NCBI GenBank assembly: GCA_902783175.1
Contig: CACZQA010000295.1
Span: 1-8,190 of the forward strand
Direction: 5' to 3'
Length of the DNA: 8,190 nucleotides
Origin: an uncultured Coriobacteriaceae bacterium
Lineage (GTDB): Bacteria; Actinomycetota; Coriobacteriia; Coriobacteriales; QAMH01
Made by a program: the position numbers and the translations under genes. The notes below the pieces were generated by a model, which saw only the letters and a program-made list of their open reading frames with translations, was not told the origin of the DNA and ran no database searches. Below, piece after piece: positions 1 to 6,830 of the stretch. Numbering within the stretch: the first letter of the stretch is position 1; each line of letters begins with the position of its first letter.

Positions 1-3
1 ATT

Positions 4-88
4 TGGTGCCCGAGGTGAGATTCGAACTCACACGCCACGAAGACATCGGTTTTTGAGACCGACGCGTCTGCCATTCCGCCACTCGGGC
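4..88 (-). tRNA. tRNA-Leu, anticodon CAA
   Basis: On the minus strand this folds into a complete class II tRNA. The acceptor stem is GCCCGAG paired with CTCGGGC (7 bp), followed by discriminator A and a genome-encoded CCA (complement of 4-6). The D-arm reads GCGGAATGGCAGACGC, typical of tRNA-Leu. The anticodon stem TCGGT/ACCGA encloses the loop CTCAAAA, giving anticodon CAA, which reads UUG. A long variable arm (about TGTC-TTCGT-GGCG) and a T-arm containing GTTCGAATC follow. The long variable arm plus discriminator A support leucine identity. It is transcribed away from rarA. All arms are intact, so it should be functional. Confidence 0.97.
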
Positions 89-99
89 ACGCTCGCACG

Positions 100-108
100 A
101 TTATGCCA
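100..108 (-). promoter_or_regulatory. Extended -10 promoter of tRNA-Leu
   Basis: On the minus strand TGGCATAAT lies 11 bases upstream of the tRNA 5' end. CATAAT matches the -10 consensus at 5 of 6 positions, and the TG one base upstream makes an extended -10 element. No good -35 is seen at 17 bases (CACGTT), which is acceptable for an extended -10 promoter. Transcription would start near 93, leaving a leader of only a few bases for RNase P to remove. The assignment is inferred from motif and spacing. Confidence 0.6.
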
Positions 109-176
109 CAGTTCAACAGCGTAACGTGGTGAATTCTGAGGATAACCAAGCCGGAAAAGTGTCCAGACCCACCGAA

Positions 177-205
177 ATTTTCCCCGCTTTACCTAGGTAA
201 GTCAA
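177..205 (-). promoter_or_regulatory. Possible second minus-strand promoter toward tRNA-Leu
   Basis: On the minus strand TTGACT (complement of 200-205; 5 of 6 match to the -35 consensus) is followed after 17 bases by GAAAAT (complement of 177-182; 4 of 6 match to the -10). It points toward tRNA-Leu and would give a precursor with a leader of roughly 80 bases. A perfect palindrome (189-200) lies in the spacer and touches the -35, so the site could be regulated. It is a weak call that rests on consensus matching alone. Confidence 0.3.
189..200. repeat. 12-bp perfect palindrome TTACCTAGGTAA, possible operator
   Basis: TTACCTAGGTAA is a perfect inverted repeat without spacer. It lies about 15 bases upstream of the 5' arm of the structured RNA and within the spacer of the possible minus-strand promoter, a position suitable for a dimeric repressor or activator. 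One or two 12-bp palindromes are expected by chance in 8 kb, so the location is the only argument for function. Confidence 0.3.
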
Positions 206-213
206 GACTGGTA

Positions 214-407
214 ATCCCTGCCGGGGGAAGTACTATCTAATCAGGCTTCATCCCTTGTTCCGGTCTATTGCGATGGACCGATGTCAACATTTAGGGATCC
301 CGAGATCCTGAGTTGGACAGGTATCCTCCGTTACGTACGGTGAGGAAGCTGAAATACTCAGTGGGGGCACCCACCTTTTTCGGGTGGGTTCATCCTTCCG
401 GCAGGGG
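214..407 (+). ncRNA. Structured non-coding RNA upstream of rarA, 6S RNA candidate
   Basis: The two ends pair: CCCTGCCGG (216-224) with CCGGCAGGG (398-406), 9 bp perfect. Inside are a second helix, TCA-g-GCTTC with GAAGCTGA (241-249/344-353), and AGTA with TACT (229-232/355-358). Four hairpins follow: 261-268/273-280 (8 bp, loop TGCG); 282-288/312-319 with inner stem 295-299/304-308; 324-331/337-346 (loop TACGT, 2-base bulge); and 369-375/383-389. An intrinsic terminator begins 13 bases after the closing helix, which sets the strand as plus. Size near 190 bases, the CCCTG...CAGGG closing helix, a hairpin on the 3' side of the central region and the position next to rarA all resemble 6S RNA (the RNA polymerase-binding mimic of an open promoter). 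From memory, Firmicute 6S genes also lie near rarA. The branched inner part is less rod-like than classical 6S, so the class is uncertain. No convincing plus-strand promoter is visible. The existence of a structured RNA is much surer than its identity. Confidence 0.6.
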
Positions 408-419
408 GTGAAGTTTCCG

Positions 420-454
420 ACCGCCGTTGCAGACTCCTGTAGCGGCGGTTTTCT
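420..454 (+). terminator. Rho-independent terminator of the structured RNA
   Basis: ACCGCCGTTGCA (420-431) pairs with TGTAGCGGCGGT (438-449) over 12 bp with two G-U wobbles, enclosing the loop GACTCC. It is followed by TTTTCT. The U-tract is only on the plus strand. It lies directly after the closing helix of the upstream RNA and ends about 22 bases before the likely rarA start. It therefore ends the RNA transcript and largely separates it from rarA, unless readthrough supplies rarA expression. Confidence 0.8.
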
Positions 455-476
455 ATCTGCCCCTCACTCGTCTATC

Positions 477-1805
477 ATGGTGCGTATGAACAACGGAATG
501 GACACCCTTTTCTCCGAGATGGACAACGAGGCCCGCTACCAGGCGGCGCCGCTGGCCGTGCGCATGCGCCCGCGTGCCATCAACGAGATAGTCGGCCAGG
601 AAGAGGCGATAGGCCCCAACACCTGGCTGCGCCGCGCCATCGCCAACGACGCGCTCTCGTCGGAGATCTTGTACGGGCCCGCCGGCACGGGAAAGACCTC
701 CATCGCGCACGTCATCGCCAACACTACCAACGCCGCCTTCGTCGAGGTCTCTGCCGTGTCCGGCACCGTCTCCGACCTGCGGCGCGAGATCAAGGCGGCA
801 GACGAGCGCCTCACCATGCGCGGCCAGCGCACCATCTTGTTCGTCGACGAGATCCACCGCTTCTCGCGCTCGCAGCAAGACGCGTTGCTGCACGCCGTGG
901 AAGACCGCGTCGTCGTGCTCATCGGCGCCACCACCGAAAACCCGTTTTTCGAGGTCAACTCGGCGCTCATCTCCCGCTCGCGCATCGTCGAGCTCAAGCC
1001 CATCGGCAACAAGGGCATCCGCATGGTGCTCGAGCGCGCCCTCGAAGACGAGCGCGGCTTGAACGGCGCCTACACCATCACCGAAGACGCCTTGAACGCC
1101 ATCGTCATCACCGCGGGCGGGGACGCCCGCATGGCGCTCACGACGCTCGAGCTCGCGGCGGCCCTCGTCACGGACGGCAAAGAGATCGGCATCGAGCAGG
1201 TGCGCGAGGCATCCCCGCACCGCCAGCTGCCATACGACAAGAACGGCGACACCCACTACGACGTCATCTCCGCCTTCATCAAGTCCATGCGCGGGGGAGA
1301 CCCCGACGCCGCGCTGTACTGGCTCGCGCGCATGATCGAAGGGGGAGAGGACCCGCGCTTCATTGCGCGCCGCATCTTCATCTTGGCAAGCGAGGATATC
1401 GGCCTTGCCGACCCGCGCGCGCTGCTCATCGCCGAGGCCGCCTTCAAGTCGGCGGAGTCCATCGGGTACCCCGAATGCCGCATCAACCTGGCGGAGGCCA
1501 CCATCTACATGGCGCTCGCGCCCAAGTCGAACTCCTCGGAGGCCGCCATCGACGCCGCCTTGAAGGAGGTGCGCGAGGGGCCTGCCCGCGCGGTGCCCAA
1601 CCACCTGCGCGACCGACACCGCCCCGGTTCGGATACGTACGGAAAGTACCTCTACCCGCACGACTATCCCGGCAATTGGGTCGAGCAGCAGTATCTGCCC
1701 GACGGCCTGGAGCGAGGTGCGTTCTACCATCCCACCCAAAACGGCTGGGAGAAGCTGCGTTTTCCCAACGCCTCGAGCGGGCAGGATGCAGACGCCGAAA
1801 AATAG
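477..1805 (+). CDS. rarA: Replication-associated recombination protein A (RarA/MgsA), AAA+ ATPase
   Basis: A clamp-loader-like AAA+ ATPase that acts at stalled or damaged replication forks, works as a tetramer and in known homologues interacts with SSB. With this start it is 442 residues (E. coli RarA is about 447). Walker A is GPAGTGKT (67-74), Walker B ILFVDE (120-125), sensor 1 the ATTENP segment (151-156), the arginine finger SRSR (166-169), and sensor 2 GGDAR (214-218). The C-terminal helical tetramerisation region runs to the end, with LASEDIGLADP and the family-typical YPHDYPGNWV segment. The start is uncertain. The frame stays open back to 384, but that would overlap the RNA and its terminator. 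ATG at 477, 486 and 498 are all possible and none has a proper Shine-Dalgarno; the one at 498 (MDTLFSE) resembles the usual family N-terminus. No clear own promoter is visible. The product call is firm. Confidence 0.96.
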   Translation: MVRMNNGMDTLFSEMDNEARYQAAPLAVRMRPRAINEIVGQEEAIGPNTWLRRAIANDALSSEILYGPAGTGKTSIAHVIANTTNAAFVEVSAVSGTVSDLRREIKAADERLTMRGQRTILFVDEIHRFSRSQQDALLHAVEDRVVVLIGATTENPFFEVNSALISRSRIVELKPIGNKGIRMVLERALEDERGLNGAYTITEDALNAIVITAGGDARMALTTLELAAALVTDGKEIGIEQVREASPHRQLPYDKNGDTHYDVISAFIKSMRGGDPDAALYWLARMIEGGEDPRFIARRIFILASEDIGLADPRALLIAEAAFKSAESIGYPECRINLAEATIYMALAPKSNSSEAAIDAALKEVREGPARAVPNHLRDRHRPGSDTYGKYLYPHDYPGNWVEQQYLPDGLERGAFYHPTQNGWEKLRFPNASSGQDADAEK

Positions 1806-1861
1806 CCGATTGCCGTCTGGTGACGATGTGGAGTTGCCGCACTATTTGCCCTAATGTCGGG

Positions 1862-1867
1862 TATTAT
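1862..1867 (+). promoter_or_regulatory. Possible -10 element before the DUF948 gene
   Basis: TATTAT matches the -10 consensus at 5 of 6 positions and lies 42 bases before the start of the DUF948 gene, inside the 103-base gap after rarA. No matching -35 is found at 16-18 bases; the nearest TTG hexamer (TTGCCG at 1834) would need a 22-base spacer. This gap is the largest between the plus-strand genes, so a promoter for the downstream cluster here is plausible but weakly supported. Confidence 0.3.
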
Positions 1868-1908
1868 CTAGGGTTGTATTTTTGGACTCACATGCGAGGG
1901 GACTCTCT

Positions 1909-2538
1909 ATGGCAGACTTTCTCACACAGGCATGGCCGTTTGCGGCAGCCGTTCTCGTCGTCCTGGGCGCAATAGCACTCGTCGTGCTCATCGTCATCCT
2001 CATCCGCGCAGCCAAGACCATGGACCACGTGTCCAAGCTGGCCGAGCAGGCAGAAGCAGAGCTCACCCCCACGCTCAAGCGCATCGATCCGCTTGTCGAC
2101 CGCGCCGAGCTCACCGTGGACACGATCAACCTCGAGCTGCTGCGCGTCGACTCGATTCTCGAAGACGTCGAGCAGGTCACCAACGTTGCCGGCAAGACCG
2201 CCGACACCGTCAACACCGTCACCGCCGCTCCCACCGAGGCCGTCGTCTCGTTGGTAGACCGCGTGCGCGGAGCGCTTGGCTCCAAGCGAAAGAACAAGGC
2301 GAAGGCCGAGCGCTTCGTGTATCCCATCGGCTCCGGCGAGACCAAAAAGGAGGCCCCCGCGCCCGAGCAGCCCGCCGAGGAGACCATCGAGCAGGCAGCC
2401 CAGCACATCGCCGAGGTCCAGGGCAAGCACTCCGTCGACCACGCTGCCGAGCAGCCGGCTGCCGATGAGCCTGCCGCCGAGGTCGAGGCCGTCGAAGTCG
2501 ACAGCACCGTCGTCGAGGCCGAGCAGCCTGCAAACTAA
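1909..2538 (+). CDS. DUF948 single-span membrane protein with acidic C-terminal tail
   Basis: A 209-residue protein of the DUF948 (YtxG-like) family, whose function is not established. A short N-terminus is followed by one hydrophobic span (about 10-32) and then RAAK, predicting that the remainder is cytoplasmic. Residues about 36-108 form an amphipathic, probably coiled-coil region rich in Leu, Val, Asp and Thr. A basic patch (KRKNKAKAER, 126-135) comes next, then an Ala/Glu/Pro-rich, probably disordered acidic tail from about 144. The frame is open back to a TTG at 1882, but ATG 1909 has a strong Shine-Dalgarno AGGGGA (1897-1902) at 6 bases and starts immediately before the membrane span, so it is preferred. 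A DUF948 gene directly upstream of alaS is a recurring actinobacterial arrangement, which supports the family call. Its cellular role is unknown; an envelope-related role is only a guess from the membrane anchor and nearby mltG. Confidence 0.85.
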   Translation: MADFLTQAWPFAAAVLVVLGAIALVVLIVILIRAAKTMDHVSKLAEQAEAELTPTLKRIDPLVDRAELTVDTINLELLRVDSILEDVEQVTNVAGKTADTVNTVTAAPTEAVVSLVDRVRGALGSKRKNKAKAERFVYPIGSGETKKEAPAPEQPAEETIEQAAQHIAEVQGKHSVDHAAEQPAADEPAAEVEAVEVDSTVVEAEQPAN

Positions 2539-2603
2539 CCAGCTGCCATACGCATCCCCCATATCGAACCGTTTTCAACCCCCTGCACTCGAGAAGGAGC
2601 AAG

Positions 2604-5252
2604 ATGTCATCTGTACCAACAACCTCCGCAGAAATCCGCGAGGCATACCTGAAGTTCTTCGAGGAGAAGGGCTGCCAGCGCTGGCCGTCTTCCTCTCTGA
2701 TCCCCGATGACCCGTCGCTTCTGCTGACGGTTGCCGGCATGGTCCAGTTCAAGCCGTACTTCCTGCAGCAAAAGCACCTGGACGACCGCTACATCGGCGC
2801 CACCACCGCGCAGAAGTGCGTCCGCACCAACGACATCGACATCATCGGCACCGACGGGCGTCATCTGTCGTTCTTCGAGATGCTCGGCAACTTCTCGTTT
2901 GGCAAGTACTTCAAGAAGGAGATGTGCGCCTGGGCGTACGAGTTCTCCACCGAGGTCCTCAAGCTTGAGAAGGACCGCATCCACGTCACCGTGTTCACCG
3001 ATGACGACGAGGCGGCAGAGATCTGGGAGAAGGTCGGCGTCGCGCCCGACCACATCACCCGCCTGGGCGAAGACGACAACTTCTGGGTTGCCGGACCCAC
3101 CGGCCCGTGCGGCCCGTGCTCCGAGATGTACTACGACCAGGGCCCCGAGGTGGGCTGCGGCCGTCCTGACTGCGCCCCCGGCTGCGCTTGCGACCGCTTC
3201 CTCGAGTACTGGAACCTCGTGTTCACGCAGTTCGACCGTCAGGAAGACGGCAGCATGGTGCCTCTTGCACATGGCAACATCGACACGGGGATGGGACTGG
3301 AGCGCGTCGCCGGCATCATGCAGGGCGTCGTGTCCAACTTCGACACCGACATCCTGCGCGGCCTGGTGGGCGTGGGCGAGCGCCTGAGCGGCAAGACCTA
3401 CGGCACCGACGAGAAGGTCGACCTGTCGCTGCGCATCATGGCCGACCACTCCCGCGCCATCACGTTCATGGTGGGCGACGGCATCCTGCCCTCCAACGAG
3501 GGTCGCGGCTACATCTTGCGCCGTCTGCTGCGCCGCGCCGTGCGCCATGGTCGCCTGATCGGCATCGAAGGCCCGTTCCTGAAGGAGTTCCTCGACGCGA
3601 TCGTCGAAGAGATGGGACCGGTCTATCCAGAAATCGTCGAGAACAAGGCGCTCATCGAGAAGGTCCTCGAGTCCGAGGAAGAGCGCTTCAGCCGCACCAT
3701 CGACATGGGCGAGAAGTTCTTGGACGATGCGCTGGAAGGCCTGAAGGAAGGAGACACCCTCGACGGCGTCACCGCCTTCACGCTGCACGACACCTACGGC
3801 TTCCCCTTCGAGCTCACGGCCGAGATCTGCGCAGAGCGTGGCATCAACGTGGACAAGGACGGCTTTGACGAGGAGATGACCGCTCAGCGCGAGCGCGCCC
3901 GCGCGGCACGCAACGACGAGGCCTGGAAGGGTTTTGGCGACATCTACACGCATATCCTCGACACGCACGGCGCGACCGAGTTCGTCGGCTACGGAAAAGA
4001 CGACTGCGACGCGCGCATCATCGACCTCATCGTCGACGGGAAGATCGTCGACGAGGCAAACGAGGGCGACGAGGTCACCGTCATCCTCGACAAGACGCCG
4101 TTCTACGGCGAGATGGGCGGCCAGGTCGGCGACACGGGCACCATCTTCAACCAGTACGGCACCATCGAGGTCAAAAACACCACCAAGCCCGAGGCAGATC
4201 TTGCCGCGCACACGGGCGTTATCACAGCGGGCACCATCCGCAAGGACGACAACGTGCATGCGGAAATCGACAAGCGCCGCCGTGCGCTCATCGCCCGCAA
4301 CCACACCGCCACGCACATCCTGCAGGCGGCGCTGGTCAAGGTGCTGGGCGACCATGTCAAGCAGGCGGGCTCGCTCGTCGCGCCCGACCGTCTGAGGTTC
4401 GACTTCACGCACTTCGAGCCGATGACCCACGAGCAAATCCTCGAGGTCGAGCGCATCTGCAACAACGTCATCATGTCCGATGCCCCCGTGCTCACCTACG
4501 AGACATCGCTCACCGCCGCCCGCGAGGCGGGCGTTACCGCGCTGTTTGGCGAGAAGTACGGCGAGTTCGTGCGCGTCGTCGAGACGGGCTCGTTCTCCAA
4601 GGAGCTGTGCGGTGGCACGCATGTGGGCCACACGTCCGAAATCGGTCTGTTCAAGATCGTGCAGGAGACCTCTATTGCGGCCAACACGCGCCGTATCGAG
4701 GCCGTGACGAGCCTCGAGGCGTACAAGTACATGTCCACCTACGAAGAGGAACTGCGCGAGACTGCCCGCTTCCTCAAGATCCCGCCGCTGGATGTTTGCG
4801 AGCGCGTCGTGAAGATGCAAAAGCAGCTCGACGAGTACGAGCGCGTGGCCAAGCGCAATAAAAAGATTGCGGCCGAGGGCAGTTTCGCCGACTACATCAA
4901 AGCCGCCGTCGACGCAAACGGCTACAAGCTCGTCATCGTCAACATGGGCGAGGGCGGCAGTGTCCAGAGCATGCGCGAGGGCTGGGATATCGTCAAGCAA
5001 CGTGCGCAGGGCAAGCCGTTTGCGCTGGTCGTCTTCGCGATCAGCGCCGACAAGGGCACGCCGATCATGCTCGCGGCGGGCAACGACGCGGCTGTCGCAG
5101 CTGGTTTCAACGCCAACGACGTCATCAAGCAGGTCGCGCCGCTCATCGGCGGCGGTGGCGGCGGCAAGCCGACCATGGCGCAGGCAGGCGGCAAGAATGC
5201 CGAGGGCATCGACGCTGCCATCGCCAAGGCCAAAGAGATTCTCGGCGCGTAG
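2604..5252 (+). CDS. alaS: Alanyl-tRNA synthetase
   Basis: Charges tRNA-Ala with alanine in the cytoplasm and hydrolyses mischarged Ser- and Gly-tRNA-Ala. Full length at 882 residues (the family is about 870-900). The class II aminoacylation core includes QKCVRTNDID, the motif 2 region RHLSFFEMLGNFSFG, GPTGPCGPCSE and the motif 3 region DTGMGLERVAG. A four-cysteine cluster (C185, C190, C194, C196) precedes CDRFLEYWNLVF; it occurs in some bacterial AlaRS subgroups and may bind a metal. The editing domain has HTATH (H567, H571) and CGGTH (C669, H673), the usual zinc and editing-site residues, all intact. The C-Ala domain ends with six glycines (849-854) followed by KPTMAQAGGK. ATG 2604 has AAGGAG (2594-2599) at a rather short 4-base spacing. 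No T-box leader is seen in the 65-base upstream gap. ruvX follows after 3 bases. Confidence 0.99.
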   Translation: MSSVPTTSAEIREAYLKFFEEKGCQRWPSSSLIPDDPSLLLTVAGMVQFKPYFLQQKHLDDRYIGATTAQKCVRTNDIDIIGTDGRHLSFFEMLGNFSFGKYFKKEMCAWAYEFSTEVLKLEKDRIHVTVFTDDDEAAEIWEKVGVAPDHITRLGEDDNFWVAGPTGPCGPCSEMYYDQGPEVGCGRPDCAPGCACDRFLEYWNLVFTQFDRQEDGSMVPLAHGNIDTGMGLERVAGIMQGVVSNFDTDILRGLVGVGERLSGKTYGTDEKVDLSLRIMADHSRAITFMVGDGILPSNEGRGYILRRLLRRAVRHGRLIGIEGPFLKEFLDAIVEEMGPVYPEIVENKALIEKVLESEEERFSRTIDMGEKFLDDALEGLKEGDTLDGVTAFTLHDTYGFPFELTAEICAERGINVDKDGFDEEMTAQRERARAARNDEAWKGFGDIYTHILDTHGATEFVGYGKDDCDARIIDLIVDGKIVDEANEGDEVTVILDKTPFYGEMGGQVGDTGTIFNQYGTIEVKNTTKPEADLAAHTGVITAGTIRKDDNVHAEIDKRRRALIARNHTATHILQAALVKVLGDHVKQAGSLVAPDRLRFDFTHFEPMTHEQILEVERICNNVIMSDAPVLTYETSLTAAREAGVTALFGEKYGEFVRVVETGSFSKELCGGTHVGHTSEIGLFKIVQETSIAANTRRIEAVTSLEAYKYMSTYEEELRETARFLKIPPLDVCERVVKMQKQLDEYERVAKRNKKIAAEGSFADYIKAAVDANGYKLVIVNMGEGGSVQSMREGWDIVKQRAQGKPFALVVFAISADKGTPIMLAAGNDAAVAAGFNANDVIKQVAPLIGGGGGGKPTMAQAGGKNAEGIDAAIAKAKEILGA

Positions 5253-5255
5253 GGC

Positions 5256-5672
5256 GTGCGCGTCTTAGCCCTCGATATCGGGGAGAAGCGTATCGGCGTT
5301 GCCGTTGGCAGCACCGATACGCGCATCGCCATGCCCGTCAAGGTCATGCCCGCTCATGAAGTTCTCGAGAATTCGCGCACGTGGCGCTACCTGCTCGAGG
5401 ATAATGAACCCGACCTCATCGTCTCGGGGCTTCCCAAGTCCATGAACGGGCAGGTCGGCAAGCAGGCTCGGCGCGTGAGGCAGGTCGCGGAAAAGATCGC
5501 CCACACCGCGGGGCTGCCGCTCGAGTTTTGCGACGAGCGCCTGAGCAGCGCAGAGGCAAAGCGCATCCTGCACGAGCAGGGACTGTCCGAGCGCGATATG
5601 CGCGGCAAGGTCGACAGCGTCGCCGCCTCGCTGTTCTTGCAGTCATGGCTCGATGCGCACAGGTCTGAATGA
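5256..5672 (+). CDS. ruvX: Putative pre-16S rRNA nuclease RuvX/YqgF
   Basis: A 138-residue RNase H-like fold protein of the YqgF family, required in E. coli for 5' end maturation of 16S rRNA; older annotations call it a Holliday junction resolvase homologue. The N-terminal strand ALDIGEKRIGVAVG carries the first acidic residue (D7). VSGLPKSMNG (56-64) is the conserved loop. DERLSSAEA (93-101) and KVDSVAAS (118-125, D120) supply the other acidic residues of the presumed two-metal site. Length and motifs are standard. The start is GTG, 3 bases after the alaS stop, with only a weak upstream TAGGG, so translational coupling to alaS is likely. ruvX directly after alaS and before mltG is a common actinobacterial order. 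Confidence 0.95.
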   Translation: MRVLALDIGEKRIGVAVGSTDTRIAMPVKVMPAHEVLENSRTWRYLLEDNEPDLIVSGLPKSMNGQVGKQARRVRQVAEKIAHTAGLPLEFCDERLSSAEAKRILHEQGLSERDMRGKVDSVAASLFLQSWLDAHRSE

Positions 5673-5687
5673 AACGGAGAACCTCAC

Positions 5688-6830
5688 ATGGCCGCAGGCA
5701 GGCATTCTGCGCCGAAGAAGTCGAAGAGGCGCGCTGCCACGCGTCAGGGCTCCTCGGCAGTCTACATTCCATCTGATGCAAGGCGCTCCAAGCGCAAGAA
5801 GTCGCACAAGGCGCCCGTCATCGTCGTCGTGCTCGTCGTCATCGTCATCGCAGCCGCAGCGGCGGGCTGGTACCTCGTCGGAGGGGGAGCCGACCACAAG
5901 GGCACGGTGCGCCAGGGGCAGGAGATCACGGTCGAGATCGCGTCGGGCTCTTCTACCACGCAGATTGCCGACCTGCTCGTCGACAACGGGGTGATAGAAT
6001 CGCGCGACAGCTTCACGAAGCGAGTGAAGGAGCTGGGCGAGGGCGCGAGCCTGCAGGCGGGCAACTACACCTTCACCGGTGGCGAGGACATCGACGACAT
6101 CATCGACCGTATCGCAAACGGCAAGGTCAAGACCGTGACCATCCCCGAGGGCTACACGCTCAAGCAGATTTCCCAGACGGTGGCAGATGCTTGCGGCCTG
6201 GATGCGGACGAGTTCTACCGGACGGCATCGACCGGCGCGTCCAGGTACGTGTCGGATTACCCGGTCCTCGCCAACTGCTACGGCGGCTCGCTCGAGGGCT
6301 TCTTGTACCCCTCGACCTACAACGTCAAGTCCGACGTGAGCGTCGACAGCCTGATCCGCGACATGCTCGCACAGTACCAGCGGCAAATCTCAAGCGTGGA
6401 CATGAGCTACGCCAAGAGCAAGAACCTGACCGAATACGACGTGGTCACGCTTGCGTCCATGATCGAGAAGGAATCACGTACGGACTCGGACAAGGCCGAT
6501 ATCTCCGCGGTGTTCTACAACAGGCTGCACGCCGACATGGCGCTGGGCAGCGACGTCACGACGTACTACGCCGTGGGCAAGGACATGACCGAGGAGCTGA
6601 CCGCCTCCGACCTCGCCTCTACCAGCCCGTATAACACGCGCAACCCCAACAGCAGGGGGCTGCCGGCAGGACCCATCTGCAGCCCGAGCCTGGCGTCGCT
6701 CAAGGCGGCCGCCAACCCGAGTTCGGCAAGCTACCTGTACTTCTTCTACTCGGAGTCTGCCAACCAGGTCTACTTCTTCAACACGCAGCAGGAGTTCGAT
6801 GCGGCGTGGGCGAAAGAGGGCAAGCAGTAA
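5688..6830 (+). CDS. mltG: Endolytic murein transglycosylase MltG (YceG-like)
   Basis: A 380-residue inner-membrane lytic transglycosylase thought to cut nascent peptidoglycan glycan strands and so set their length. The basic cytoplasmic N-terminus (1-42, many Lys/Arg) leads to one membrane span (about 43-64). An extracytoplasmic LysM-like/YceG N-terminal part (about 72-150) and the catalytic YceG domain follow. Catalytic-domain landmarks are EGFLYPSTY, LASMIEKES with the predicted catalytic Glu at E260, LGSDVTTYYAVG (from 286), SPYNT...GLPAGPIC, and a terminal YLYFFY...FFNTQQEF segment. ATG 5688 has GGAG (5676-5679) at 8 bases. The positively charged tail is longer than in E. coli but typical of actinobacterial homologues. 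It lies 15 bases after ruvX, and its TAA is immediately followed by the next ATG. Confidence 0.96.
   Translation: MAAGRHSAPKKSKRRAATRQGSSAVYIPSDARRSKRKKSHKAPVIVVVLVVIVIAAAAAGWYLVGGGADHKGTVRQGQEITVEIASGSSTTQIADLLVDNGVIESRDSFTKRVKELGEGASLQAGNYTFTGGEDIDDIIDRIANGKVKTVTIPEGYTLKQISQTVADACGLDADEFYRTASTGASRYVSDYPVLANCYGGSLEGFLYPSTYNVKSDVSVDSLIRDMLAQYQRQISSVDMSYAKSKNLTEYDVVTLASMIEKESRTDSDKADISAVFYNRLHADMALGSDVTTYYAVGKDMTEELTASDLASTSPYNTRNPNSRGLPAGPICSPSLASLKAAANPSSASYLYFFYSESANQVYFFNTQQEFDAAWAKEGKQ

Noticed and set aside
369..389. Hairpin ACCCACC/GGTGGGT as an intrinsic terminator
   Set aside because: No U-tract follows it on either strand; the T-run is in the loop. It is better treated as an internal stem of the RNA.
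214..454. T-box leader, SRP RNA, RNase P RNA, tmRNA or a known riboswitch
   Set aside because: I do not see the T-box sequence, the SRP domain IV core, the RNase P core motifs, a tmRNA tag frame or a riboswitch core I know. rarA is also not a usual target of these leaders.
384..476. GTG-started extension of rarA by 31 residues
   Set aside because: It would overlap the structured RNA and its terminator, has no ribosome binding site, and encodes residues unlike the RarA N-terminus.
1882..1908. TTG-started extension of the DUF948 protein by 9 residues
   Set aside because: ATG 1909 has a strong, correctly spaced AGGGGA, and that sequence lies within the extension.
2539..2603. Leader or attenuator before alaS
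   Set aside because: The 65-base gap shows no stable hairpin with a U-tract and no convincing promoter; only the Shine-Dalgarno is clear.
2607..5000. A 797-codon open frame on the minus strand opposite alaS, plus other long minus-strand frames (for example 453-1739 and 7181-8089)
   Set aside because: They are antisense to genes with complete family motifs. In high-GC genes strong G/C third-position bias removes stop codons from the opposite frame. The translations are Val/Asp/His/Arg-rich without recognisable domains.
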